A stretch of DNA of 64,000 nucleotides from Paracoccus haematequi (GTDB lineage: Bacteria > Pseudomonadota > Alphaproteobacteria > Rhodobacterales > Rhodobacteraceae), in the NCBI RefSeq assembly GCF_900631945.1, contig NZ_UZWE01000050.1, forward strand, positions 39,718 to 103,717, read 5' to 3'. The position numbers and the translations under genes were made by a program. Of the stretch, positions 47,017 through 55,628 are shown in pieces (within the stretch, counting starts at the first letter, position 1; each line of letters opens with the position of its first letter). A model generated the notes under the pieces. It made no database searches. It saw only the letters and a program-made list of their open reading frames with translations, and was not told where the DNA came from.

Positions 47017-48886
47017 TCTGCCTTAGGTCACATACCCATAAATGGGCTTCCCGATTGGCGAGGGTTGTGATTCACTTCCCGCGATTGGGGAGGTGGTCAT
47101 GGCACGTTTCGATCTGACGGATTTCGAATAGGCGGTGATCCAGCCTCTGCTGCCGACGAAGGTGCGGGGGGTGAAGCATGCCGACGACCGAAAGGTTCTG
47201 AACGGCATCTTTTGGCGGCTGCGGACGGGTGTGCCCTGGGCCGACATTCCGGCACGTTACGGGCCCTGTACGACCTGCGTGAACCGCTTCAACCGCTGGC
47301 GGAAAGCCGGACATTGGGCGCGCATTCTACAAGTTGTGTCAGAGGCTTGCGGTGGCGATATCCAGATGATCGACTCCTCTTCGATCCGGGTTCATCAGCA
47401 TGGGGCCAACGGGCCAAAAAAGGGGGGCGATCCGATCGCATGGGTCGCTCGCGCGGCGGGCTGACGACGAAGATCCATGCCCTGGTGGATGCCGCCGGCC
47501 GCCCGATCCTGCTGAAGCTGACGGCCGGACAGGCCCATGACGGGCGTTCAACGATGGACATGCTGGCGACGGTGGGATCCGGCCAAGTGCTGCTGGCGGA
47601 TCGCGGCTATGACGCAGACTATCTGCGCACCCCTTGCGGGCGCGGGGCGCGGGGCGCGGTGGCCAACATCAAGCCGATGCCGGGCCGCAAGAGGATCCCG
47701 GCCTTCGAGCGGACACTCTATCGCAAGCGCAATGTCGTGGAACGGTTCTTCAACAAGCTCAAACACTTCCGGGCAGTCGCCACCCGCTACGACAAGACAG
47801 ACGCCAGTTTCCTCGCCTCTGTCCACCTCGCCGCTATCCGCATCACACTCCGAGGGTACGAGGCGGTGACCTAGGGGCGTCCATCGTGTCCGGCGCAGGA
47901 CCAAGGCGGGCTACAAGTTTCACTTCCATACTTGGCGCGGCGGCCCGAAGTTCTGGGAATCCTCGATCGGCTATCCGAACGAGGAGGATTTTTTTTTGCC
48001 GCCTTCGCCGAGGCCGTCAAGAGGCCCAAGGCCGATGTACATGACGCCGCAGATGGTCGACGATTTCCTGTCCAGTGCGGAAATGCCGAAGGACGAACGA
48101 ACCAGGAAGGATTACCGCATCTGGGCGTTGCGCTTCGCCGAGGCCTTCAAGCTCGATCCCGCATCGATGTACGAGGAACCGGAGGCGCGGGGCGAGGTGA
48201 ACGACTGGCGCAAGGCATGGGCGCACAGTCCCCGACAGTATGACTACGCGGCACAGTCGTCACCCGGATCCTGAACTGGGCGTGGAAGGACGCAGGCAAG
48301 CTGCGTGTTCATTACTGCGGCGATTTCCGCAAGGTCTACGAGGTCGATCGCTCGGAAATCGTCTGGACCACCGATCAGCGCCATGCAGTCTGCAAGGTCG
48401 CGCCGGACTGGGTCAGGCGTATTCTGATCGCCGACTGCGAAACCGGGCTGCGTCCTGCCGATCTCGTTCGGCTGCATCGAAACCAGATCGAGGCGACGCC
48501 GATGAGCCGTCGCATCTGCATCCGCACGAACAAGCGGAAGCGGTTGGCGACCATTCCGGTGACAGCCGATATGGCGCGTCTGATCGAGGCAACGCCTGCC
48601 GATCGGATGCTGATCCTGGTCAGCGACGCTGGCAACCCCATGACCAGGCGCCATGCCTCGGACAGTCTCCGCTACTGGCGAAACCAGGCGGGTCTGGCAC
48701 CCGATGCTTTTGGGCTACGACCTCCGCCTTCAGGACACGGGAGGAATGGCTGCCACACGGCTTCTGAATGCCGGTCTGGAGCTGGCTCATATCGCTGCTC
48801 ACATGGGCTGGTCGGTGCGCTACGCGGCTGCGGTGATCGAACATTACGCCCGCGTTTCACCCGACGAACCGACGCCATCCTGGTGA
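47003..48886 (+). pseudogene. tyrosine integrase, broken by IS and frameshifts
   Basis: The start VAPRDLP (GTG 47003) is cut after 7 codons by an IS5-family element, and the gene resumes at 47879 with VHRVRRRTKAGYKFHFHTWR. Reading continues through a run of nine T at 47987-47995 to the SAM-like domain (MTPQMVDDFLSSAE). One base appears lost near 48250, after which TVVTRILNWAWKDAGKLRV follows, and the frame shifts again near 48710. Catalytic pieces are visible: ETGLRPADLVRL (Arg), AAHMGWSVRYAA and VIEHYARV (Tyr). It points at the 3' end of tRNA-Cys. Non-functional as read. Confidence 0.75.
47021..47876 (+). mobile_element. IS5-family (IS427-like) insertion sequence
   Basis: An 856-bp element bounded by CCTTAGGTCAC (47021-47031) and GTGACCTAGGG (47866-47876), imperfect inverted repeats flanking a TA-type target. 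The transposase is in two frames: orfA starts MARFDLTDFE at 47099 but has TAG where Trp is expected, then VIQPLLP.... orfB begins around 47430 with GRSRGGLTTKIHALVDAAGR and ends EAVT; YRKRNVVERFFNKLKHFRAV is the C-terminal DDE region. The junction has A6G6 (47416-47427), the usual -1 slippage site. The amber codon suggests it is now inactive. Confidence 0.8.
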
Positions 48887-48992
48887 AGCTCTCCCTGGCG
48901 AAGGGGGGCAAAGAATGAACTCCGCTGTAAACGGAACTGTAAACGGCGCAAGCCGTGGAAATATCGATATGACGCAAGCTGTTGAAAAGACT

Positions 48993-49066
48993 TGGAGGCG
49001 GGTACCGGAATCGAACCGGTCTTCACGGATTTGCAATCCGCTGCGTAACCTCTCCGCCAACCCGCC
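48993..49066 (-). tRNA. tRNA-Cys (anticodon GCA)
   Basis: On the minus strand: acceptor GGCGGGT pairing with ACCCGCC, anticodon stem-loop CGGATTGCAAATCCG (anticodon GCA) and T arm CCGGTTCGATTCCGG, followed by TCCA with CCA encoded. All arms pair, so the gene looks intact. Its 3' end faces the broken integrase, making it the probable attachment site of the 45.8-49.0 kb island. Confidence 0.92.
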
Positions 49067-49228
49067 GGAGCCTTGCGTTTGCTAGGGTTTTCGGTTGATG
49101 GGGTCAAGGGGGTTATCACTCCGGTTATCACTTTCTTGTTCTTGTCCCGTTTGTTCCTAAAGGGCGTCTTCATTTACGGATTCCCTTGTCGGGTGAGTTC
49201 TGATTCAAGATCGAAAACGGAGGCGATC

Positions 49229-50500
49229 TTGAGCAGGCGGACCCTGACTGACGAGCAATGGGAACGGATCGGGCCGCTGTTGCCCGGCAAGGCCGGATCG
49301 GGGCCGCAGCGGTGCCGACAACCGGCTGTTCATTGATGCAGTGCTGTGGCTGGCGCGTGGCGCCTCGCCCTGGCGCGACCTGCCGCCGGAACTGGGGCAC
49401 TGGAAAACGGCCTATACCCGGTTCCGCCGCTAGGCTCCCAACTCAATCAAGTCCACCAGATGACGACAGCTGCGATGGCAACGGCAGAGGCGAAGTTGAT
49501 GGCGAGCTTGTCGTATCGGGTCGCGATGCGCCTCCAGTCCTTTAACCTGCAGAAGGCGCGCTCGATCAGGTTCCTGTCGCGCTATGCATCGGCGTCGTAG
49601 GGGATGGGCGCTTTGCGTGATCTGGTCGAGGGGATGATGGCCTCGGTGCTGGTCCCGGCCAGACGGTCGCGCAGGCTGTTCGCATCATCGCCCTTGTCGG
49701 CCAGAAGGCGGGCGGGTGCGGGGCATTTGTCGAGAAGGGCGGGTGCTTCGGAGATATCTGCGTGGTTTCCGGGACTGAGAGTGAAGGCCACCGCTCGCCC
49801 GCAACCATCTGTCAGGGCATGGATTTTTGTGGTTGGGCCGCCGCGCGACCGCCCGATGGCCTGAACTTTCGCCCCCCTTTTCCGCCGTGCGCCGAGCGAT
49901 GGGCGCGCACGGCGGTGCTGTCGATGCTCAACTCGTCGGGCAATTCCGCCTGCGCGGCGAGGGCCGCAAATATCCGTCCCCAGAGGCCACGATGGCTCCA
50001 CCGGTTGAAGCGGTTGTAGATCGTCGTGGACGGGCCGTAGTCAGACGGGCAGTCCTCCCAGCGGCAGCCGATGCGCAGCACGTGGATGATGCCGCTGATC
50101 ACCCGGCGGTCGTCCACCCGCCGCGCCCCCGGCTGGTTCTTCGGCAAGAGCGGCTCGATCACGGCCCAAGCCCGGTCCGACAGCCAAAATCCACCCGACA
50201 TCGCCCGCCTCCCCTGACAATACCGGGATAAACATCAAAGCAATAGGTTGATTGAGTTTGGAGCCTAGGCCCATGCGGGAGTGTGGGAGCGCCTTTACAA
50301 GGCGTTGAGCGTCGATCCCGACTTCGAATATGTGCTGATCGACGCGACCATCTCGAAGGTCCATGCCGATGCCACCTCGCAAAAGGGGGGCTTGAAGCTC
50401 ACACCATCGGTCGGTCCCGCGGTGGGCTGACGACCAAGATCCATGCCGCGGTCGATGCGCTCGGCCTGCCGGTGCGGGTCTCCATTGCGCGGTGTCCTTT
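49229..50500 (+). pseudogene. IS5-family transposase remnant, split by inner IS
   Basis: The N-terminal part begins TTG at 49229 (SRRTLTDEQWERIGPLLPGK), shifts frame near 49305 and continues LFIDAVLWLARGASPWRDLP and KTAYTRFRR. It is then interrupted by the inner element (49433-50265). It resumes AHAGVWERLYKALSVDPDFE, VLIDATISKVHADAT and, after an A4G6 slippery run (50381-50390), HTIGRSRGGLTTKIHAAVDA. The C-terminal catalytic part is lost. A TAG stands where Trp is expected at the junction. Confidence 0.7.
49433..50265 (-). mobile_element. IS5-family (IS427-like) insertion sequence, nested
   Basis: An 833-bp element with inverted repeats GGCTCCCAACTCAATCAA (49433-49450) and TTGATTGAGTTTGGAGCC (50248-50265), 17 of 18 matching, flanked by TA on both sides. 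Minus-strand orfA starts at 50201 (MSGGFWLSDRAWAVIEPLLP). orfB follows after a slippery A4G6 (49872-49881 on the plus strand) with IGRSRGGPTTKIHALTDGCG. orfB has an in-frame TAG after PIPYDADA and then continues RDRNLIERAFCRLKDWRRIA to WWT. Probably inactive because of the amber codon. Confidence 0.8.
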
Positions 50501-50551
50501 CGATGACGGACCAACCCTATTTTACTCTACAGTATCCCATATGCCGCACGG

Positions 50552-50833
50552 GTGCGACGCGAGGCTTTACCTTTCAGGCGCGAGCGGTTCTTCGATGGTC
50601 CCTGCCCCTTCCGGGCATGGGATTTCTGGAGACGATGGCGCCTCAAACGCGACAGGATCAGCATCGAGGTCATAGGGCCGGAACCGGGCGGCAACGATCC
50701 CACGCGCGCCGATGCGGCTATCCGGTCCCTCGCCCGGCTGATCGGTCGCCAGATCGCCCGCGAGCAGTTCGAGTGCAAGATCGCGCTGGAACGCAAGGCG
50801 CAGAAGAAGCACCCGGCAGGCGGAGATGCGTAA
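50552..50833 (+). CDS. hypothetical protein, possibly truncated
   Basis: A 93-residue basic protein (from a GTG start) with codon use that becomes typically GC-rich after about residue 35 (RISIEVIGPEPGGNDPTRAD, AIRSLARLIGRQIAREQFEC). The N-terminal part may be out of its original context because transposase debris ends just upstream. Not recognised. Confidence 0.35.
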   Translation: MRREALPFRRERFFDGPCPFRAWDFWRRWRLKRDRISIEVIGPEPGGNDPTRADAAIRSLARLIGRQIAREQFECKIALERKAQKKHPAGGDA

Positions 50834-50841
50834 CTCCAGCC

Positions 50842-50871
50842 TTGAAATAACACGAATTATACGTATAATTC
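50842..50871 (+). promoter_or_regulatory. toxin-antitoxin promoter with palindromic operator
   Basis: TTGAAA (50842-50847) and TATAAT (50864-50869) are 16 bases apart. The perfect 18-base palindrome GAATTATACGTATAATTC (50854-50871) covers the -10 box, as expected for an operator bound by the Phd-type antitoxin to repress its own operon. Confidence 0.75.
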
Positions 50872-50899
50872 AGGCATCCCAATCGAAAGGATGCCAGCC

Positions 50900-51154
50900 A
50901 TGCCGACAGTCGGTTCCCTCGAATTCCAGCGCAAGTTTGGCGAGTTCCAGCATCAGGCGCAGCGCGAGCCGGTGGAGATCACCCGCCACGGGCGGCGCGA
51001 GTTCGTGCTGATGTCCGCCGATCACTATGATTGGCTCCGCGCTGCCGCGCAGCGGACGCATCGCACGGCGAATGCCGCCGATGTGGTGATCGACGCCGTG
51101 GAGCGGGCCGAGATGGACCCCGAACACGCCCACCTCGACGACCTATTGAAGTAA
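50900..51154 (+). CDS. Phd/YefM family antitoxin
   Basis: An 84-residue antitoxin. The N-terminal part (VGSLEFQRKFGEFQHQAQRE, PVEITRHGRREFVLMSADHY) is the Phd/YefM DNA-binding and dimerisation fold; the C-terminal tail (DPEHAHLDDLLK) would wrap the toxin. AGGA sits before ATG 50900; ATG 50891 is less well spaced. Directly followed by the toxin gene. Confidence 0.82.
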   Translation: MPTVGSLEFQRKFGEFQHQAQREPVEITRHGRREFVLMSADHYDWLRAAAQRTHRTANAADVVIDAVERAEMDPEHAHLDDLLK

Positions 51155-51164
51155 GGCGGGCGAC

Positions 51165-51590
51165 GTGGCGATCCCTGAACCCAAGCCCGGCCTCGTCCTG
51201 CGCTACGATTACCTCTGGACGCATGAGGCTGCCGCCGGCCAGGATCAGGGCAAGGACCGTCCGGCCTGCCTCGTCGCCGCGACCGATGCGCTTGTCCGCC
51301 CGCGCCATGTGGTGCTGCTGCCGATCACCCAAACGCCGCCCTCCGGCGATACGGTCGGCATCGAGATCCCGGCGAGGGTGAAGCAGGCCATCGGCCTCGA
51401 CGACGCGCCGAGCTGGGTGATCGTGTCGGAGCATAATATCGACGAATGGCCCAATGGCGGGCTGTCGCCGGTTCCCGGCAAGCGGGGCGCGTTCGCCTAT
51501 GGCTTCATCCCGCCGAGGCTGTTCGCCAAGATCAGGGCCAGCTTCCTCGAACTGGCCCACGGGAAGAAGAGCGGCGCCGTGCGCCGCTGA
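51165..51590 (+). CDS. PemK/MazF-like toxin
   Basis: A 141-residue protein with a GTG start. The opening PKPGLVLRYDYLW, then KDRPACLVAATD and VVLLPITQTPPSGDTVGIEI, matches the PemK-like plasmid toxin fold (mRNA interferase family, SH3-like barrel). It is longer than typical MazF and its catalytic residues are not obvious to me. The antitoxin is of a different family (Phd), a mixed pairing seen elsewhere. Confidence 0.65.
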   Translation: MAIPEPKPGLVLRYDYLWTHEAAAGQDQGKDRPACLVAATDALVRPRHVVLLPITQTPPSGDTVGIEIPARVKQAIGLDDAPSWVIVSEHNIDEWPNGGLSPVPGKRGAFAYGFIPPRLFAKIRASFLELAHGKKSGAVRR

Positions 51591-51616
51591 CCATGGAGTT
51601 TTGAAAGGACCGGCCG

Positions 51617-52264
51617 ATTACCCGCGTTGCCCTCTATGCCCGCTATTCCTCCGACAACCAGCGCGAGGCGTCCATTGAGGACCAGCTCCGCATCTGTCGC
51701 GAGCAGGCCAAGCGCGAGAAGTGGAAGGTCGTCGGGATCTACAAGGATGCGGGGATTTCGGGCGCGAGCATGATCCTGCGTCCCGGTATCCAGATGCTGT
51801 TGCAGGACGCGCAGGCGGGACAATTCGACATGGTGCTGGCCGAGGCGTTGGATCGCATCTCGCGCGACCAGGCTGATGTGGCGACGCTGTTCAAGCATCT
51901 GAAGTTCGCCGGCGTTCCCATCGTCACGCTGGCCGAGGGCGAGATCAGCGAATTGCATGTCGGGCTTAAGGGCACGATGAACGCGCTGTTCCTCAAGGAC
52001 CTTGCCGCCAAGACGCACCGGGGCATCCGTGGCCGCGTCGAGGAAGGCAAGTCGGGTGTGCTGACGCCCGGCCTGGAACGTGGGGAAATCTATGCCAAGC
52101 TGCACGGCGAATTGCGCACGATCCTCGAATGGACGGAACGGCAAGCCGTTGGAAAGAGTGCCAAAACGACAAAACCCGCCGTTGGTGCAGCGGGTTTGTC
52201 GGTCTCAATGGTTGCGGGGGCGCGCAACCGCCGTCATCTACCATACCTAAAATGCGCAATCTGA
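51617..52264 (+). pseudogene. serine recombinase, internally deleted, start lost
   Basis: The frame has the resolvase catalytic domain (TRVALYARYSSDNQREASIE, with nucleophile Ser in YSSD; DRISRDQADVATLFKHLKFA; GRVEEGKSG). It then jumps to LTPGLERGEIYAKLHGELRT and a C-terminal end typical of large recombinases (SVSMVAGARNRR). The usual ~300-residue middle is missing. No ATG, GTG or TTG lies between the upstream in-frame stop (51602) and the domain; the only candidate is ATT at 51617, probably a mutated ATG. Confidence 0.65.
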
Positions 52265-52396
52265 AGTCATGCAGAGCGGATCCTGCCGTCTGAAAACGTC
52301 TTAGGATACAAGCGCTTGCTATTGCTCTACGTAGCCAGGCCATGCCCCGAACAAACCAGACCGACAGCATCTTTGCGTAAGCGTCCGGCCTGACCG

Positions 52397-52890
52397 CTAC
52401 CCACGCCATTTCCAAGGCAGCAAGTCATCGACCTTTGTTATCTTGTAATCAGGGATACGGGCCAGGGTGTCGACGAGCCAGGCATGGGGATCGATGGCGT
52501 TGAGCTTGGCTGTTTCGATCAGGGTGTAGGCGATGGCTGCGGCCTTTCCACCTGCCTCGGAACCGACGAAGAGGTAGTTTTTCCGCCCGAGGGCGACGCT
52601 GCGCATGCCGCGTTCGGCGGCGTTGTTGTCGAGTTCGAGGATGCCGTTGTCGAGGTAGGGGCGCAGGCGCCCAGCTTCGGGCGTGGCTGAACCGTCCGGG
52701 TGTAGGTGAACTCCGTTATCCCGGTGCGGATCACCTTGCGCACCACCTTCTTCGACAGCTTCAGGTCGCGGCAGATCGTCTTGATCCCCTTGCCCTCGGT
52801 AAAATGCAGCCGCCTGATTTTTGCGATTGTCTCCACGATCAGCATCCTGCGCTCGGCCTCCAGTAATCCTCGGAAGCACATTGGACCCAA
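52397..52890 (-). pseudogene. IS21 istA / IS66 tnpC fused remnants
   Basis: The minus strand begins with an IS21-type IstA N-terminus (LIVETIAKIRRLHFTEGKGI, ICRDLKLSKKVVRKVIRTGI) and switches near 52670 to another frame. That frame carries the C-terminal end of an IS66-type transposase (LDNGILELDNNAAERGMRSV, ALGRKNYLFVGSEAGGKAAA, TLARIPDYKITKVDDLLPWK). Two different elements have been joined by deletion. Neither is functional. Confidence 0.7.
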
Positions 52891-53116
52891 CCCCTGGTCG
52901 GTGGGGTCCCTTTTGGACGCCGATCACCCCAGAAGGGGGGGCCTTATTCTACGCCGGTCAACACATTAGCGGCGCGGCATATACTATTTGGCTTGAACTG
53001 ATCTCGTCCAGAAGAAAGACCAATATGTCTGAGCAACACGACTGCTCCACCGATCCCTCAAAGAGTAATATCTCCAGACGCACGAGCTATGGCTGGATCT
53101 GGGTGACGCGGCCGCG

Positions 53117-53392
53117 TTAGGCGGCGCGGTTTTGGGTGGCTTGGCGGAGGGCAACGCCGTCGGTGAACTTGACGCCTTCGATGACGCTCGGCAAGTGGTT
53201 CGTGCCGTTCAGCCTCCGCCATGTCTTCGAAGCGGCCCTGACGCGGGTGAAGACCTTGAGTTTCGCGGTCTTCTGCGACAGCGAACCCTTGGTGCGCACG
53301 GTCCGATGGCGGACGGTGGCGAACACGCTCTCCGCCGTTGCAGCGCCGCCAACGATCAACCGGCCATTCTGCGCCTGGCCCTGACGGAGCAT
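53117..53392 (-). pseudogene. IS256-family transposase C-terminal remnant
   Basis: An open frame of 91 residues whose core FATVRHRTVRTKGSLSQKTA, TWRRLNGTNHLPSVIEGVKF matches the C-terminus of IS256-type transposases. The DDE catalytic part is absent. It abuts the 3' end of the debranching-enzyme gene, marking the border of the stress cluster. Confidence 0.7.
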
Positions 53393-53410
53393 GGGGTTGC
53401 CCCCGAAAAG

Positions 53411-55615
53411 TCACGCTGTCGTTACGATCCGCACGGGGCCGCGCCGTTGCAGCACATCGACCACCACCTGCGAGCGCGATCTGCGCAGCATCACATCGGC
53501 CGAGCCGCCATCAAGGACGAGGTTGCGGATGGTCACCTCTTCCAGAAAGGCCGGCAGAACCGGCCCGTCAAAGCGGATATGGACCTGCTCGGCGTCGAAA
53601 CCGAGGCCCAGGCAGGATTGCAGCATGAACAGCGGCGCCGTCGCGGCCCATGCCTGAGGCGAGCAGGCCACCGGATAGAAGGTCGGTCCCCGTGTGTGCT
53701 GGCGGGCAAAGCCGCAGAACAGCTCGGGCAGCCGCCGCAGATCGATATAGGTCGATGCGGCAAACAGACCTTCAAAGATCCGTGCGGCCTCGCGCTTGAA
53801 CCCATAGCGGGCGAAACCCGCGGCAATCAGCGCATTGTCATGGGGCCAGACCGAGCCGTTGTGATAGCTCATCGGGTTATAACGCGCCTCGGTCGAGGCC
53901 AGCGTGCGCACCCCCCAGCCCGAGAAGCTGGCCGAATCCGTCAATGTTCTGACCACCGCTTCGGCGCGTTCGGGTAGCGCCAGCCCGGTCAGCAGCACAT
54001 GGCCTGCATTCGAACTGCGAACCCGGCAGGCACGCTTCTCGCCATCAAGAGCGAGCACATAGGTCCCCAGAGCTTCATCGAAAAATGCCGCGTCGAAACC
54101 CGACCGCAATGCCTCGGCCCGCTGCTCGAAGCCGGCGGCCTGCGTCTCGGGGCGGCCGATTGCGCGGGCGATCGCAGCAGCGGCGCGCCATGCGCCATAG
54201 GTATAGGCCTGCACCTCGGCCAAGGCGATCGGCCCTTTGGCCAGCGCGCCATCGGCATGAAAGACCGAATCGTGGCTGTCCTTCCACCCCTGATTGACCA
54301 GACCTTCGGGGTTGCGCCGCCCATATTCGATGAAGCCGTCGCCGTCGCGATCACCGTCCTTCTCTATCCAGAACAAGGCTGCTTCGATATGCGGCCACAG
54401 CCGACGCAGCGTCACGACATCGCCTGTCCGCTCAAGGTAGGCGCCGGCCAGCATGACGAAAAGCGGCGTCGAATCGATGCTGCCGTAATAGCGACGGAAC
54501 GGCACTTCTTTTAGCTCGGCCATTTCGCCATAGCGAACCTCGTGCAGGATCTTGCCGGACTCGGCATCGGCCAACGGGTCGTAATCGCTTGCCTGATTGA
54601 CCGCCAGGTGCAGCAATACCCCCCGGGTGATTGCGGGGTCGAGCCACAGCGTCTGAAGCCCCGTGATCAGCGCATCACGACCAAAGACCGTGCTGAACCA
54701 CGGGATGCCGGCATAGGGATAGGCGCCTTCGGGCGTATCCGTGACCAGCATATACAGGTCCGAGACCGATCGGCGCACCGCCTCGTTGAAGATCTCGTTC
54801 GAACTGTCCACGGCAGCGGCCAGCCCCGAAGAACGGCGCAGCGCAGTCCGTGAATCGCGCAGCGCGGTCCCGAAGCTGCGCCGCAGCGGTCCGCCATCTG
54901 GCTTGTCACAGGCGATTTCCATGACCACGGTCCGCGCCTGACCCGGCTTGAGGTCCAGAACGAATGTCGCATGATCCGCCCCCAGCTGCTGCGGCGCGGG
55001 GTCAAAGCGCAACGTTGTCGTCCGGCGCCGCCCGTCAAGCCCCCGATAAGCCAGCGTAACCCGGTCGCCCTCGACCTGCGGCGGCAGCATCTCGCCCCGT
55101 TTTGCGCGCCGTGCGCCGCGGACCTCGAACAGATCCGCAAAATCGGCTGAAAAGGCCAGTTTCAGGGTGATCCGGTGCGGGCGTTCGTCAAAGTTGCGCA
55201 GCGCAAGGCGTTCATAGCAGGCCGCCTGCCACAGAAAACGCGACCGCCGCAAATGAAGCAGGTCGTGTTCCAGCACGATCTGACCCTTGCCATCTGAAAT
55301 ATCGGGATTGGTCAGATCGCAGGTCAGCGTCGCATTGTCGTCGCGCAGGGTCGAGGACAGCAGCATCGGCGGCAGGCCCTCGATCGTCAGACGCAAATGC
55401 GACAGATAGCGTGTATCGCGGTGAAACAGCCCCTCGGGACTGCCCGGCCACGACACGGCATCGCCATTATGGTCGAACACGGCGAATGTATCACCGTGTT
55501 TCAGCGTGCGCGGGCGACGATCCTGCAACGAGGTCGCCACCGGCATCAGGACCTGAGAAGTCTCGTCCGGGGCCGCGGGGGCCAACAGCCCCTGTTCGGC
55601 ATGAACATGTTTCAT
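53411..55615 (-). CDS. amylo-alpha-1,6-glucosidase / glycogen-debranching-type protein
   Basis: A 734-residue predicted glycoside hydrolase: an N-terminal beta-sandwich 'bis' domain (about 40-250, HGDTFAVFDHNGDAVSWPGS) and a C-terminal (alpha/alpha)6 barrel (PYAGIPWFSTVFGRDALITG; LVNQGWKDSHDSVFHADG; MSYHNGSVWPHDNALIA). Proteins of this type trim alpha-1,6 branches or related glucans. I start at ATG 55615; the longer frame upstream runs antisense to the glycosyltransferase. Downstream partner of that gene, 13 bases apart. Confidence 0.85.
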   Translation of the reverse strand: MKHVHAEQGLLAPAAPDETSQVLMPVATSLQDRRPRTLKHGDTFAVFDHNGDAVSWPGSPEGLFHRDTRYLSHLRLTIEGLPPMLLSSTLRDDNATLTCDLTNPDISDGKGQIVLEHDLLHLRRSRFLWQAACYERLALRNFDERPHRITLKLAFSADFADLFEVRGARRAKRGEMLPPQVEGDRVTLAYRGLDGRRRTTTLRFDPAPQQLGADHATFVLDLKPGQARTVVMEIACDKPDGGPLRRSFGTALRDSRTALRRSSGLAAAVDSSNEIFNEAVRRSVSDLYMLVTDTPEGAYPYAGIPWFSTVFGRDALITGLQTLWLDPAITRGVLLHLAVNQASDYDPLADAESGKILHEVRYGEMAELKEVPFRRYYGSIDSTPLFVMLAGAYLERTGDVVTLRRLWPHIEAALFWIEKDGDRDGDGFIEYGRRNPEGLVNQGWKDSHDSVFHADGALAKGPIALAEVQAYTYGAWRAAAAIARAIGRPETQAAGFEQRAEALRSGFDAAFFDEALGTYVLALDGEKRACRVRSSNAGHVLLTGLALPERAEAVVRTLTDSASFSGWGVRTLASTEARYNPMSYHNGSVWPHDNALIAAGFARYGFKREAARIFEGLFAASTYIDLRRLPELFCGFARQHTRGPTFYPVACSPQAWAATAPLFMLQSCLGLGFDAEQVHIRFDGPVLPAFLEEVTIRNLVLDGGSADVMLRRSRSQVVVDVLQRRGPVRIVTTA

Positions 55616-55628
55616 GACGCTCGTCTCC

